DNA of 56,169 nucleotides from a virus, in the IMG/VR virus record IMGVR_UViG_3300048548_000892, positions 1-56,169 of that record; one strand, given 5' to 3'. The notes beneath the pieces were generated by a model. It was not told the origin of the DNA, did not search any database, and saw only the letters and a program-made list of their open reading frames with translations. A program made the translations under genes and the position numbers. Positions within the stretch are counted from its first letter, which is position 1, and the number at the start of each line of letters is the position of its first letter. Shown here piece after piece: positions 7,450 to 14,203 of the stretch.

Positions 7450-7558
7450 AGAGTTTTTAAAACTGCAGCGGTTTAAGAAAGAAACTCTCAAATTAAAACG
7501 AATGCGTAAAAGGGATTTGAAAGAATATGTCCTTAAAAATAATCCAGTTCATAGCTAA
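7415..7558 (+). CDS. small basic protein, 47 aa, overlapping both neighbours
   Basis: ATG 7415 opens a 47-codon frame ending at 7558, overlapping the end of the FkbM gene and the start of the thioredoxin-like gene. It fills a 77-base gap. The product is strongly basic (FLKLQRFKKETLKLKRMRK) and helical, so it could bind nucleic acid. Evidence is the frame and the gap only. Confidence 0.35.
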   Translation: MSQPIIYKHNHKEFLKLQRFKKETLKLKRMRKRDLKEYVLKNNPVHS

Positions 7559-7781
7559 TTACTCGAACTCAGCAAAACTGTTAGATAAGCAAATAGCAGG
7601 TAAAGATTTTGGTGTACCTATTGAAAAGGTAGACATAATGGGAAACGTTGGTTTAGCAGGTAGCTATGGTGTTAAAACATTACCGTGTTTTATACTATTA
7701 AAGGATGGTGTTGAAATTGATAGAGTTCAAGGTACAATTCCGCCGCGTTTAATAACTGAAATGATTAATCGTCATTCCTAA
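7527..7781 (+). CDS. thioredoxin-fold protein lacking the CxxC
   Basis: 84 residues with the thioredoxin order: a first strand KIIQFIANYSNSAKLL, a VEKVDIM-type strand 2, the cis-proline loop VKTLPCFILLKDG and a C-terminal helix. The active-site position, normally CxxC, reads NSAK, so no dithiol chemistry is possible. It may be a structural or binding module, as thioredoxin serves T7 polymerase. Its 3' end overlaps the convergent methyltransferase gene by 17 bases. Confidence 0.6.
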   Translation: MSLKIIQFIANYSNSAKLLDKQIAGKDFGVPIEKVDIMGNVGLAGSYGVKTLPCFILLKDGVEIDRVQGTIPPRLITEMINRHS

Positions 7782-8340
7782 AAAATATATTGCAATTTCT
7801 AACGTGATTAATGTTTCTTTTATTGCATGCTTTCTTTTGTATATCAGAACTTATCTTGTCTCTGCGGTATCCACGCCTTTCCCACTCATCAATCCATTCT
7901 CTTTCGTGCCTTTCAGCAATATGACCATTGCCGCCTTGCCCAGGCCTTGCGGCTGAAAACAAAACGACGCGTGGATTTTTAGAAACAAGATAGTCAAATA
8001 TTTCAGCATGGAATTTTTTGTCAATATGTTCCATAACTTCAATAGACACAATTGCGTCATAAGTTGGTAATATTGGTGATGGTTCAGGATCTTTAGTTAT
8101 ATCCCAAACAATATTTTCACAACCTTCATTTTGAAACATATTAGGATCCATCGGGGCAGGTTCTACGCCATGAACGATTGGAATATCGGAATTGGACATG
8201 TAATTACAATAATGCCCAATTCCGCAACCAAACTCAAAAACCGAAGTTGGTTTAAATTTATCTACAAAGGACCTTATCATGCCATCGTCAAAGTTATTAG
8301 GATACCATTTTTTATGGTCTTCAAAAGTCCAGTGTGCCAT
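7765..8340 (-). CDS. class I SAM-dependent methyltransferase
   Basis: 191 residues. VFEFGCGIGHYCNYM is motif I for SAM binding, HGVEPAPMD motif II, and YDAIVSIEVMEHIDK the motif IV/V region typical of small-molecule methyltransferases of the UbiG/COQ5-like superfamily. The N-terminus (HWTFEDHKKWYPNNF) is usual for phage versions. Substrate unknown. It is the most downstream gene of the minus-strand late operon and converges on the thioredoxin-like gene. Confidence 0.7.
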   Translation of the reverse strand: MAHWTFEDHKKWYPNNFDDGMIRSFVDKFKPTSVFEFGCGIGHYCNYMSNSDIPIVHGVEPAPMDPNMFQNEGCENIVWDITKDPEPSPILPTYDAIVSIEVMEHIDKKFHAEIFDYLVSKNPRVVLFSAARPGQGGNGHIAERHEREWIDEWERRGYRRDKISSDIQKKACNKRNINHVRNCNIFFRNDD

Positions 8341-8343
8341 GGT

Positions 8344-8502
8344 TTATTCTTTACGCCAGATTGTCCATGCTCCCCAAGCAATTGCTGCATAAGCAATCAT
8401 TTGAGTTAGCGGGCTGAATACAATAATGGCAGCACCAGCGGCAACCATTAAAATTCCGTCCATACTTGAACGCTCTGTAAGTTTTGATTTTAACCAATTC
8501 AT
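8344..8502 (-). CDS. small membrane protein, 52 aa
   Basis: A 52-residue frame from ATG 8502 with an amphipathic N-terminus and two hydrophobic stretches (GILMVAAGAAIIVFSP and MIAYAAIAWGAWTIW), so a two-span hairpin. The start overlaps the previous stop by four bases, and three bases separate its end from the methyltransferase gene. Ribosome site GGAGACC precedes it. Holin-like size and topology, but no direct evidence. Confidence 0.55.
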   Translation of the reverse strand: MNWLKSKLTERSSMDGILMVAAGAAIIVFSPLTQMIAYAAIAWGAWTIWRKE

Positions 8503-8813
8503 TTTTTGGTCTCCTTCTGTTTTATTACTTTTGCTTTAGATCCAGCTTCTAGCGTTCGCAGCCGCAATTCTAAATCATCAATTTTCTTTGTGACTTTAGG
8601 ATAGCGTTTACGCCAAGCTTCAGGATCGTCTTGTAGCCAATCCCAACCAAAGCGGTCTACTAAATAATCTAAAAATGCATCAAACTTCGACATCAGATAA
8701 AGTGCTGCGTGTGTATTTCTGAACCATGCCAAAAATGCTGCGCCAATTACTGATCCGCCGATAGCTGTATATATCCACAGCGTATCGCCAAACATTCTAG
8801 TTAACATTTCCAT
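8499..8813 (-). CDS. membrane-anchored coiled-coil protein
   Basis: 104 residues: an N-terminal hydrophobic span (TLWIYTAIGGSVIGAAFLAWF), a middle region with Trp-rich DRFGWDWLQDDPEAWRKRYPK, then a C-terminal heptad-like helix (KKIDDLELRLRTLEAGSKAK) with a basic tail. Spanin- or holin-like topologies are possible, but no motif decides. Coupled on both sides in the late minus operon. Confidence 0.5.
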   Translation of the reverse strand: MEMLTRMFGDTLWIYTAIGGSVIGAAFLAWFRNTHAALYLMSKFDAFLDYLVDRFGWDWLQDDPEAWRKRYPKVTKKIDDLELRLRTLEAGSKAKVIKQKETKK

Positions 8814-9005
8814 TTATTTATCCTTATGATTATGAGTTCCGTTTCCGTGCGTATGACCATGACCAACATATGACCATATAGCCCATCCACCTAAACCAAC
8901 CGGTACAGCATGTAATAATAAATGCAAGATAAAAAGTATTGTACTTATAGCATAAGTTATATGTGCTGCTTTACTGTGAAAAAAATTGTCGAATAATTTA
9001 GCCAC
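8814..9005 (-). CDS. small membrane protein with His-rich tail
   Basis: 63 residues with two hydrophobic stretches (AAHITYAISTILFILHLLLH, then VPVGLGGWAIWSYV) and a C-terminal HGHTHGNGTHNHKDK tail. The His-rich tail could bind metal ions. Follows the previous gene closely, with a short overlap. Function unknown. Confidence 0.5.
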   Translation of the reverse strand: MAKLFDNFFHSKAAHITYAISTILFILHLLLHAVPVGLGGWAIWSYVGHGHTHGNGTHNHKDK

Positions 9006-9240
9006 CGAAAGTACTCATTATCATTGGACCAAAGGCTGTTGCAACAAAACCTAGTATTGCAATAGCTATAAGACCAAGGATAAGCCACTTTGCTTTGAAA
9101 TCGTCGACTCGCATTGCAAATCCAATAACTTCGTTGTTCATTATTCTAAAACTTAAATCAAAAGTTCCTTCTGGTGTATCTTCATCTTTTAATGGTACAG
9201 GTTTTTGTAATATTTTTGGTACTTCAATTTCATCAGACAT
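8998..9240 (-). CDS. membrane protein with one C-terminal span
   Basis: About 80 residues: a polar N-terminal half (IEVPKILQKPVPLKDEDTPE) and one long C-terminal hydrophobic segment (WLILGLIAIAILGFVATAFG). ATG 9240 is preferred over ATG 9246 because of spacing from the weak GAAAG site. Overlaps the lipase gene by eight bases. No family recognised. Confidence 0.5.
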   Translation of the reverse strand: MSDEIEVPKILQKPVPLKDEDTPEGTFDLSFRIMNNEVIGFAMRVDDFKAKWLILGLIAIAILGFVATAFGPMIMSTFGG

Positions 9241-9970
9241 TTTCATTTTCTTTCGTGTATTTACAATAATGGTTCATACCGTGATCGTATGCCCCGTCGA
9301 ATGGCATTCCTTTTTTAAATGCACGTAATCTTCCACGCCATTTATCTTTTGTTCTTTGCCATCTACTCATTTTTCTAATATTACCGAAGTAGTTGATGTA
9401 CCGCGGTTGCGAATGGTGTCTATATCCCATTGCAGCAAAAGGAACACAAGTGACCAAGTCGTTATTGTTAACATGGCGGAAATGAGGTATATGAGCAAAC
9501 GATTTAACAAATTTTCTAGTCCCTACTCTTGGCGACCCATATGTATATAAAGCTGTAACTTTATCGCCGAGTCGGCTTGTTGCAATTGTTGCCATTGCAG
9601 CTCCTAAAGAATGGCCGCAAATAAACAAATGTTTTCCATCTGTTTTCATTTTAGATAAAGCCTTTTCAATGTCAGGCCATACTTTGTTTACTTCTTCTTG
9701 AAACCCGTTATGTACTAATCCGTGTCCATTGTTTGGTTTATCTGGAAAGGCGTTTAAATCTGCCTTAATATCAGAAAACTCTTTTGGTTCGGTACCGCGA
9801 AATGCAATTGTTATTTCTTCTTTGTTTGAAATGATGTGGCATTGTGCACCGTTTACTTCAACAAACTTGTGGGCTACATAACCTAATTTTTTATATTTAG
9901 GTTTTGCCTCAGGTCCGTCTAAGTATGCAAGCTCAGCTACTTCTGCCATCTTTGCACAATTTTCTAACAT
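9233..9970 (-). CDS. class 3 lipase (alpha/beta hydrolase)
   Basis: 245 residues. ITIAFRGTEP supplies the oxyanion strand, ICGHSLGAAMA the nucleophile elbow with Ser121, YGSPRVG the next strand, HVNNNDLVTCVP the Asp (about 171) and GYRHHSQ the His (about 185). This is the full catalytic triad of the Lipase_3 family. No signal peptide is evident. It may hydrolyse host membrane lipids or storage esters, acting at lysis or in the virion. It lies among late membrane-protein genes. Confidence 0.85.
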   Translation of the reverse strand: MLENCAKMAEVAELAYLDGPEAKPKYKKLGYVAHKFVEVNGAQCHIISNKEEITIAFRGTEPKEFSDIKADLNAFPDKPNNGHGLVHNGFQEEVNKVWPDIEKALSKMKTDGKHLFICGHSLGAAMATIATSRLGDKVTALYTYGSPRVGTRKFVKSFAHIPHFRHVNNNDLVTCVPFAAMGYRHHSQPRYINYFGNIRKMSRWQRTKDKWRGRLRAFKKGMPFDGAYDHGMNHYCKYTKENENV

Positions 9971-9972
9971 TG

Positions 9973-10314
9973 TTACTCCCCTGCTGCTAACATTTTTTCT
10001 AATATATCATCTTGTCTCATTTCCATGATATCTATTTGTATTTGTTGCATGTCGTGAAACGTTTCATGCCTTGCATATTTTGAAGCGATTGCTCCTGATA
10101 ATTCAAGATGATTCATCTCAGTTTGCTTTTTTAATTCTTTAACTTGAATTTCTAATTTTTCCGTATTAATTATAAGATTATTAATTTGTTCTTGCTGCTT
10201 TATACTTTCTGCAGTATTTTGTTCTTGAAAATAACCTAATGTCGCTACTTCGTTTTCCAAGTTGTTAATAGTGTTTCCCATAGCAAAAAACGTTATGAAT
10301 GCTAAAATTTCCAT
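9973..10314 (-). CDS. hypothetical coiled-coil protein
   Basis: 113 residues: a hydrophobic N-terminus (MEILAFITFFAMGNTIN) then long heptads (NLIINTEKLEIQVKELKKQT and IQIDIMEMRQDDILEKML). It looks like a membrane-anchored or exported coiled-coil rod. Three bases separate it from the lipase gene. Function unknown. Confidence 0.55.
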   Translation of the reverse strand: MEILAFITFFAMGNTINNLENEVATLGYFQEQNTAESIKQQEQINNLIINTEKLEIQVKELKKQTEMNHLELSGAIASKYARHETFHDMQQIQIDIMEMRQDDILEKMLAAGE

Positions 10315-10527
10315 TTACTTACCTTTGCTTAACAGTTTTGCTTTAATGGCTTCGCTTGGACTGACCGGAACATCGGCCGGTCGCCGTGGCGATTCTTCCA
10401 CTTTTCCATCTTTTCGTGTAGTACTGCGTCGTGGCGAATTACCAGAAATTTGAGCTCTGAGTTCTGCAATTCTTCTTCTGATATCTCGAATTTGTTTTCT
10501 AGTACTTTCATAATAGTCATTAGTCAT
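10315..10527 (-). CDS. hypothetical basic protein, 70 aa
   Basis: 70 residues: an Arg-rich helical N-terminus (STRKQIRDIRRRIAELRAQI) followed by a low-complexity Pro/Ser/Arg linker (NSPRRSTTRKDGKVEESPRR). The shape suggests an intrinsically disordered, nucleic-acid- or membrane-binding protein. The start overlaps the end of the 39-residue Cys-rich gene. Confidence 0.5.
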   Translation of the reverse strand: MTNDYYESTRKQIRDIRRRIAELRAQISGNSPRRSTTRKDGKVEESPRRPADVPVSPSEAIKAKLLSKGK

Positions 10528-10639
10528 TTTTCTTGCAGCTGCATTTTATGCATACGTCATTTTGGCAATCTTTACAGTCAGGTCTATAACAATGGCAATC
10601 ATGGCCGCACGACGTACATGTTCTTTTTGATTCTTGCAT
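10520..10639 (-). CDS. 39-residue Cys/His-rich mini-protein
   Basis: ATG 10639 opens a 39-codon frame preceded by GGAG at about six bases, ending at 10520 with an eight-base overlap of the next gene. The product has closely spaced Cys and His pairs (CTSCGHDCHCYRPDCKDCQ, then CIKCSC), so it should bind one or two zinc ions or be disulfide-knotted. It exactly fills the gap between its neighbours. Confidence 0.55.
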   Translation of the reverse strand: MQESKRTCTSCGHDCHCYRPDCKDCQNDVCIKCSCKKND

Positions 10640-10648
10640 GTGTATCTC

Positions 10649-11344
10649 CTATTCTGATAACGGATTATCTAATGCTTCTTGTATTGTTTCTTTGAGGTCC
10701 TTTTCTAATAATCTCATTTCACTATCAATATTAGTTTGTGTATCACGCATAGTATTACGTACGTCTTTTTCAGACGCTCTTATCGTCGCTTCAACTTCAC
10801 GGATAGACGAAGTTACGTCTTTTTGAAGTTCGTTCATTTCAGTACGAATACCTTCAAGAGTACCACCAATACTATTTTGTGTATTCTTAATTCTTGCTTC
10901 TGAATTGTCAAGGTTAGTTGAAATTGTATCTCTTAAGTTTGCCATTGTATCTTGGTTATCTTTAAGAGTTATTCTTAGCCTTTCTTCGAAGGCATCAAGT
11001 TTTGCGTATATATCTTTACGCAAATCTCTTACGGTGGTTTCAGCCGCAATAACCTGATCTTCTAATACTCCTATTAAATTTTCAGAACGGGCAATGTCAC
11101 CTTTTAAATCGTCTTTAATATCTTGTGTATATCCTATAGCGTCTTCAAGCTTTTGTAGTTGCAATGCATTTGCTGCGGCGATTTCGTCAATGTCAATGTT
11201 TTGAACAATTTCTTTCATGTCCATATAGTCCGCATAAAATTCAAAACCGGCCCATGCGCCACCACCTAAAGTAGATAGTGCGGTTAAGACAGCAAACATT
11301 TTACCACCTTTAAACGTGGTTCCGGCAAATTCAAATTCAGCCAT
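10649..11344 (-). CDS. membrane-anchored long coiled-coil protein
   Basis: 231 residues: a short polar N-terminus, a hydrophobic span (MFAVLTALSTLGGGAWAGFEF, near residues 18-38) and then about 180 residues of uninterrupted heptads with repeated NLRDTI/IKNTQNS/IRASEKDVRNTM blocks. The repeats recall methyl-accepting or laminin-like rods, suggesting a periplasm-spanning or tail-rod element. Part of the late minus operon. Confidence 0.55.
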   Translation of the reverse strand: MAEFEFAGTTFKGGKMFAVLTALSTLGGGAWAGFEFYADYMDMKEIVQNIDIDEIAAANALQLQKLEDAIGYTQDIKDDLKGDIARSENLIGVLEDQVIAAETTVRDLRKDIYAKLDAFEERLRITLKDNQDTMANLRDTISTNLDNSEARIKNTQNSIGGTLEGIRTEMNELQKDVTSSIREVEATIRASEKDVRNTMRDTQTNIDSEMRLLEKDLKETIQEALDNPLSE

Positions 11345-11347
11345 ATA

Positions 11348-11758
11348 TTACTCCTCGAAAGATAATTCTTTCAACTGCTGAAGCTCTCTTCTTAAACGTT
11401 CTAATTCCAGCGATTTTAACTGTAATTCCATTTCATATAATCTATTACAATCAATTCTTTCTTTAGGTCTTGCGCCGAGTGGTATAACAATCCTTGCATA
11501 TACACCAACGTTATCAACTCTCCTATCATTAACATATCGATTCACATCATCATAATAACCGCCGTCAATAAGACCAGTTACACCGAGCTCAAGTTGTGTA
11601 GCCGATCCGATGGCATTAGAACAATCTAAATCACCAGCCCTAAATTTATCGGATTGGTAATTACCTGGTGCACTCGGTAATGCCAAACTTACCGAACCAG
11701 AGTCTGCGTTTACTGTTGTCGTAAACAACATTAAACACAATGAAATAATATAACGCAT
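11348..11758 (-). CDS. exported protein with C-terminal coiled coil
   Basis: 136 residues. The N-terminus (MRYIISLCLMLFTTTVNADS) is a classical signal peptide with cleavage after ADA-like NAD. The mature domain has two Cys and a short beta-rich part (IGSATQLELGVTGLIDGGYY, GVYARIVIPLG), then a Leu-rich helix (LKSLELERLRRELQQLKE). Probably periplasmic. One of five consecutive signal-peptide genes. Confidence 0.6.
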   Translation of the reverse strand: MRYIISLCLMLFTTTVNADSGSVSLALPSAPGNYQSDKFRAGDLDCSNAIGSATQLELGVTGLIDGGYYDDVNRYVNDRRVDNVGVYARIVIPLGARPKERIDCNRLYEMELQLKSLELERLRRELQQLKELSFEE

Positions 11759-11765
11759 AATGTTC

Positions 11766-12140
11766 TCACTTTAATTTGGAGCATATCCTTGATTTTACTC
11801 CGGTTGATAGTACATCATCCCTCAAAAGTTTAGAGGTAGTACATATATATACAGCCTTAGCTTTGTGTTCACTTTTGATATAAACCTCAAATTGTTTCTT
11901 TTCTAAATAACCAAGCTTTATAACTTTATCTTGTGAAGCAAACGGAAGTGCCTCCCAATATTTATCAAAGACTTCTATTTCGTAATACTCTACATCTGTT
12001 CTTCTATTCCATATATCCATAGTTGTCACCAACACACCATCTACGTACGCAGGTCGTAACTCAGGGTATGTTGGCGTCAATTCGTGTGATGTAACCGCAG
12101 TACTTATTAACACAAAAATCAAACTCACTAGGTATTTCAT
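11766..12140 (-). CDS. exported hypothetical protein
   Basis: 124 residues with signal peptide MKYLVSLIFVLISTAVTSHE. The mature domain is beta-rich (VLVTTMDIWNRRTDVEYYEI, KQFEVYIKSEHKAKAVYICT) and looks like a single Ig/FnIII-type or pilus-chaperone-like sandwich with a possible C-terminal disulfide (two Cys). Eight bases from the next gene in the operon. Confidence 0.6.
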   Translation of the reverse strand: MKYLVSLIFVLISTAVTSHELTPTYPELRPAYVDGVLVTTMDIWNRRTDVEYYEIEVFDKYWEALPFASQDKVIKLGYLEKKQFEVYIKSEHKAKAVYICTTSKLLRDDVLSTGVKSRICSKLK

Positions 12141-12179
12141 TTTTAATCCTTCACTTTACTCTTTACGCAAATTAACACC

Positions 12180-12683
12180 TTAGTCTGCGATACACTCTGC
12201 AACAACATTAGCTTTATATTCACCACCTGGTAGTGATTTGCCTACGCCATACTTTGCTTCTGATTCAACTTGAAACCAAGTAGACCCAGCTACACTAAGA
12301 TCGTATTCAGTGTGATTATCGTATTCAATTTTAGCTGCTTCATATCCTGACATATTAGTATCTGATGTATTAGATACTGTAACTTCGCCATCCCACGTTA
12401 CTGAGTCACTAAGACTCGGTGCGGAAGTAAACGATGTTGGCCAGGAAATTTTAGCGGTATAGTAGTCTGCAATAGCAACGTCATAGCGTACAACTGGATA
12501 AACACCGCCGTCCGCTGGGATTGTGCTCAATTCGTCTGGTGTAGGGTTACCATAAACCCCAGCTGTGTCTGTAAAAATTGAGCATTTTGACGCAACGTTA
12601 CCGGTGATTGGAGTTTCTGCTGCGCCTACAGATCCGCCTAGCATAATAGCTGCTACGCTACTAAATATTAGATGTTTGAACAT
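12180..12683 (-). CDS. exported beta-sandwich protein, fimbrial subunit-like
   Basis: Starts at ATG 12683 after AAGGAGAAATAT; the longer frame lacks a ribosome site and would bury the signal peptide MFKHLIFSSVAAIMLGGSVG. The mature part (ITGNVASKCSIFTDTAGVYG, then alternating strands and a conserved C-terminal AECIAD) has two Cys that bracket the domain, as in chaperone-usher pilins and spore coat U-like proteins. It could be a surface-exposed subunit. Family assignment is by pattern only. Confidence 0.55.
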   Translation of the reverse strand: MFKHLIFSSVAAIMLGGSVGAAETPITGNVASKCSIFTDTAGVYGNPTPDELSTIPADGGVYPVVRYDVAIADYYTAKISWPTSFTSAPSLSDSVTWDGEVTVSNTSDTNMSGYEAAKIEYDNHTEYDLSVAGSTWFQVESEAKYGVGKSLPGGEYKANVVAECIAD

Positions 12684-12693
12684 ATATTTCTCC

Positions 12694-13593
12694 TTATCGT
12701 TCATATTGAGAGCGTACCATAGATTTATGATTAGCATCAGATGCCAAGTTTCTCATCGCTCTTCGGTTGTCTGGATAACTAGATGAAGGCAATACTAAAG
12801 TATCTTCGTATATACCTCCAGGAATAGTTATTTCATAATATGGTACAATCTTTGGATTTAACGATAAATCAGCTAAGATTTTTTGTTGCGCGGTACTATC
12901 GACTAATTTGTCAATATTATTATTACCGCCAAGCTGTTCTTCCAAATCATCCTCTACTTCATTATTGGTTGTTTGTTCTATTTCTTCTTCGTCTTCTACA
13001 TTTGCTTCACGGTTCAATTCAGCCTGAACCCATTCATCATAATAAGGATCTCCAATTGACGGTGGAACGGCAAGTGAAGCTAAATATTCTTGTAATGCTG
13101 TCGAATATCCAGGACAACTTGGATCTGATAATGGTGAAAGACATTTATAACTATCATCTACCACCATCTTATAATTATAAACCACAAATGGATCCGTAAC
13201 CGTACCTTCTCCTTCAACACTTATTTCTCCATCTCCCCACCTAGAAGAATCTGTATATCCAAATCTAAAAAATTTTCTTACAGACCCACCTGGGTTACCA
13301 CTCCAATCATCTGTTTCTTCAAAAATATTTTGCCCAGGATTTGCAAGGTCTTCGTTTGAAATTGTAACCTTTGCGTCTGCCTCAGGATCTTTTACCATTG
13401 TATATTGATAAGCTAAACCATTTACTTCTACTGTAATATAAGGTGAAGCTGAATCAGGTAATACATTTTTCATTGCCCACGCTAAAGCATCCGCTGCGGC
13501 GTTATTTGTTGAATGATACGTTGTATCAGAGTAACAATAAGAGGAGGAGGCCGCCAACAATGCCACCGCCGAACAAAGTAGACTTAGTCTCAT
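12694..13593 (-). CDS. large exported protein
   Basis: 299 residues. The N-terminus LSLLCSAVALLAASSSYCYS is a signal peptide. The mature protein has a WSGNPGGSVRKFFRFGYTD beta-rich region, an acidic low-complexity stretch (VEDEEEIEQTTNNEVEDDLE) and a C-terminal PGGIYEDTLVLPSSSYPDNR segment. Its first 68 bases overlap the previous gene in another frame. Unknown function; co-expressed with four other exported proteins. Confidence 0.6.
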   Translation of the reverse strand: MRLSLLCSAVALLAASSSYCYSDTTYHSTNNAAADALAWAMKNVLPDSASPYITVEVNGLAYQYTMVKDPEADAKVTISNEDLANPGQNIFEETDDWSGNPGGSVRKFFRFGYTDSSRWGDGEISVEGEGTVTDPFVVYNYKMVVDDSYKCLSPLSDPSCPGYSTALQEYLASLAVPPSIGDPYYDEWVQAELNREANVEDEEEIEQTTNNEVEDDLEEQLGGNNNIDKLVDSTAQQKILADLSLNPKIVPYYEITIPGGIYEDTLVLPSSSYPDNRRAMRNLASDANHKSMVRSQYER

Positions 13594-14098
13594 CGTTCAT
13601 ATCCTTTATTATATTACTTTGCGGATCTTCAGGTTGTTCATCGCGATTTGCTATCCATGCTGCTTTAGCTGCGTCCCCAATCATACCATCATAAGGGCAA
13701 GGTGTTCCTGCATCCATCATAGCGTTAAATACGCGAGGATCTTGGCACATCACTGAAACCGCAGCAACTTTCATTCCCATATCATATAATGTTTTAGCGT
13801 TCTTTAACTTTTCACAATTCATATCACGAACCATCTTGGCACCTGATATACCCAATATTTGTGTTTGGACTGCGCCGGAAACTCCAACTGTACATAAGTC
13901 TGAGTTAGCTGAATTAATCGAAGGGGCGATCGCCGACGGCGGTGGAGAATTAACTGTAGTCTCCGATGTACTATTACTATTGATAGTACTTTCTGTTGTA
14001 CTTTCTGTAACTATTGGCTCTGCCTCCACTGCGGTTGTTCCAATGAAAGGTATAAATAATAAAAACAGAAAGAGTAAATGTTTAGTCATAATGTTCAT
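13526..14098 (-). CDS. exported protein with C-terminal hydrophobic tail
   Basis: 190 residues: a long signal peptide (LLFLFLLFIPFIGTTAVEA), a Ser/Thr-rich linker, a central domain with paired Cys (MNCEKLKNAKTLYDMGMK, MCQDPRVF, TPCPYDG) and a C-terminal hydrophobic tail ending in LLLLLLL. The tail is encoded by bases shared with the signal peptide of the next gene. First gene of the late minus operon, with a TATAAATA promoter 44 bases upstream. Confidence 0.6.
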   Translation of the reverse strand: MNIMTKHLLFLFLLFIPFIGTTAVEAEPIVTESTTESTINSNSTSETTVNSPPPSAIAPSINSANSDLCTVGVSGAVQTQILGISGAKMVRDMNCEKLKNAKTLYDMGMKVAAVSVMCQDPRVFNAMMDAGTPCPYDGMIGDAAKAAWIANRDEQPEDPQSNIIKDMNDETKSTLFGGGIVGGLLLLLLL

Positions 14099-14141
14099 CC
14101 CATATTAGTAATGATAAAAGCATACTTTACTCTATTATATA

Positions 14142-14149
14142 TATTTATA
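14142..14149 (-). promoter_or_regulatory. T4-type late promoter TATAAATA
   Basis: The minus strand reads TATAAATA, the sole element needed by T4-type late sigma factor (gp55). It lies 44 bases before the first gene of the minus-strand operon that runs from 14098 down to about 7765, and indicates late expression of the exported and membrane proteins. Confidence 0.8.
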
Positions 14150-14161
14150 AGTTTTTTAAGA

Positions 14162-14179
14162 GTGTCAAAGTTTTGACAC
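14162..14179. repeat. 8-bp perfect inverted repeat in the divergent intergenic region
   Basis: GTGTCAAA, two bases (GT), then TTTGACAC: a perfect palindrome between the divergent operons, 25 bases before ATG 14204. Its size and symmetry fit a dimeric regulator's operator. It also contains a TTGACA, but no well-placed -10 follows. Could equally be a small transcript hairpin. Confidence 0.5.
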
Positions 14180-14203
14180 ATAATATAATTTGACAGTTGC
14201 AAA

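Noticed and set aside
14173-14189. TTGACA and TATAAT in the divergent region as a plus-strand promoter.
   Set aside because: Only five bases separate them; spacing does not permit a sigma70 promoter.
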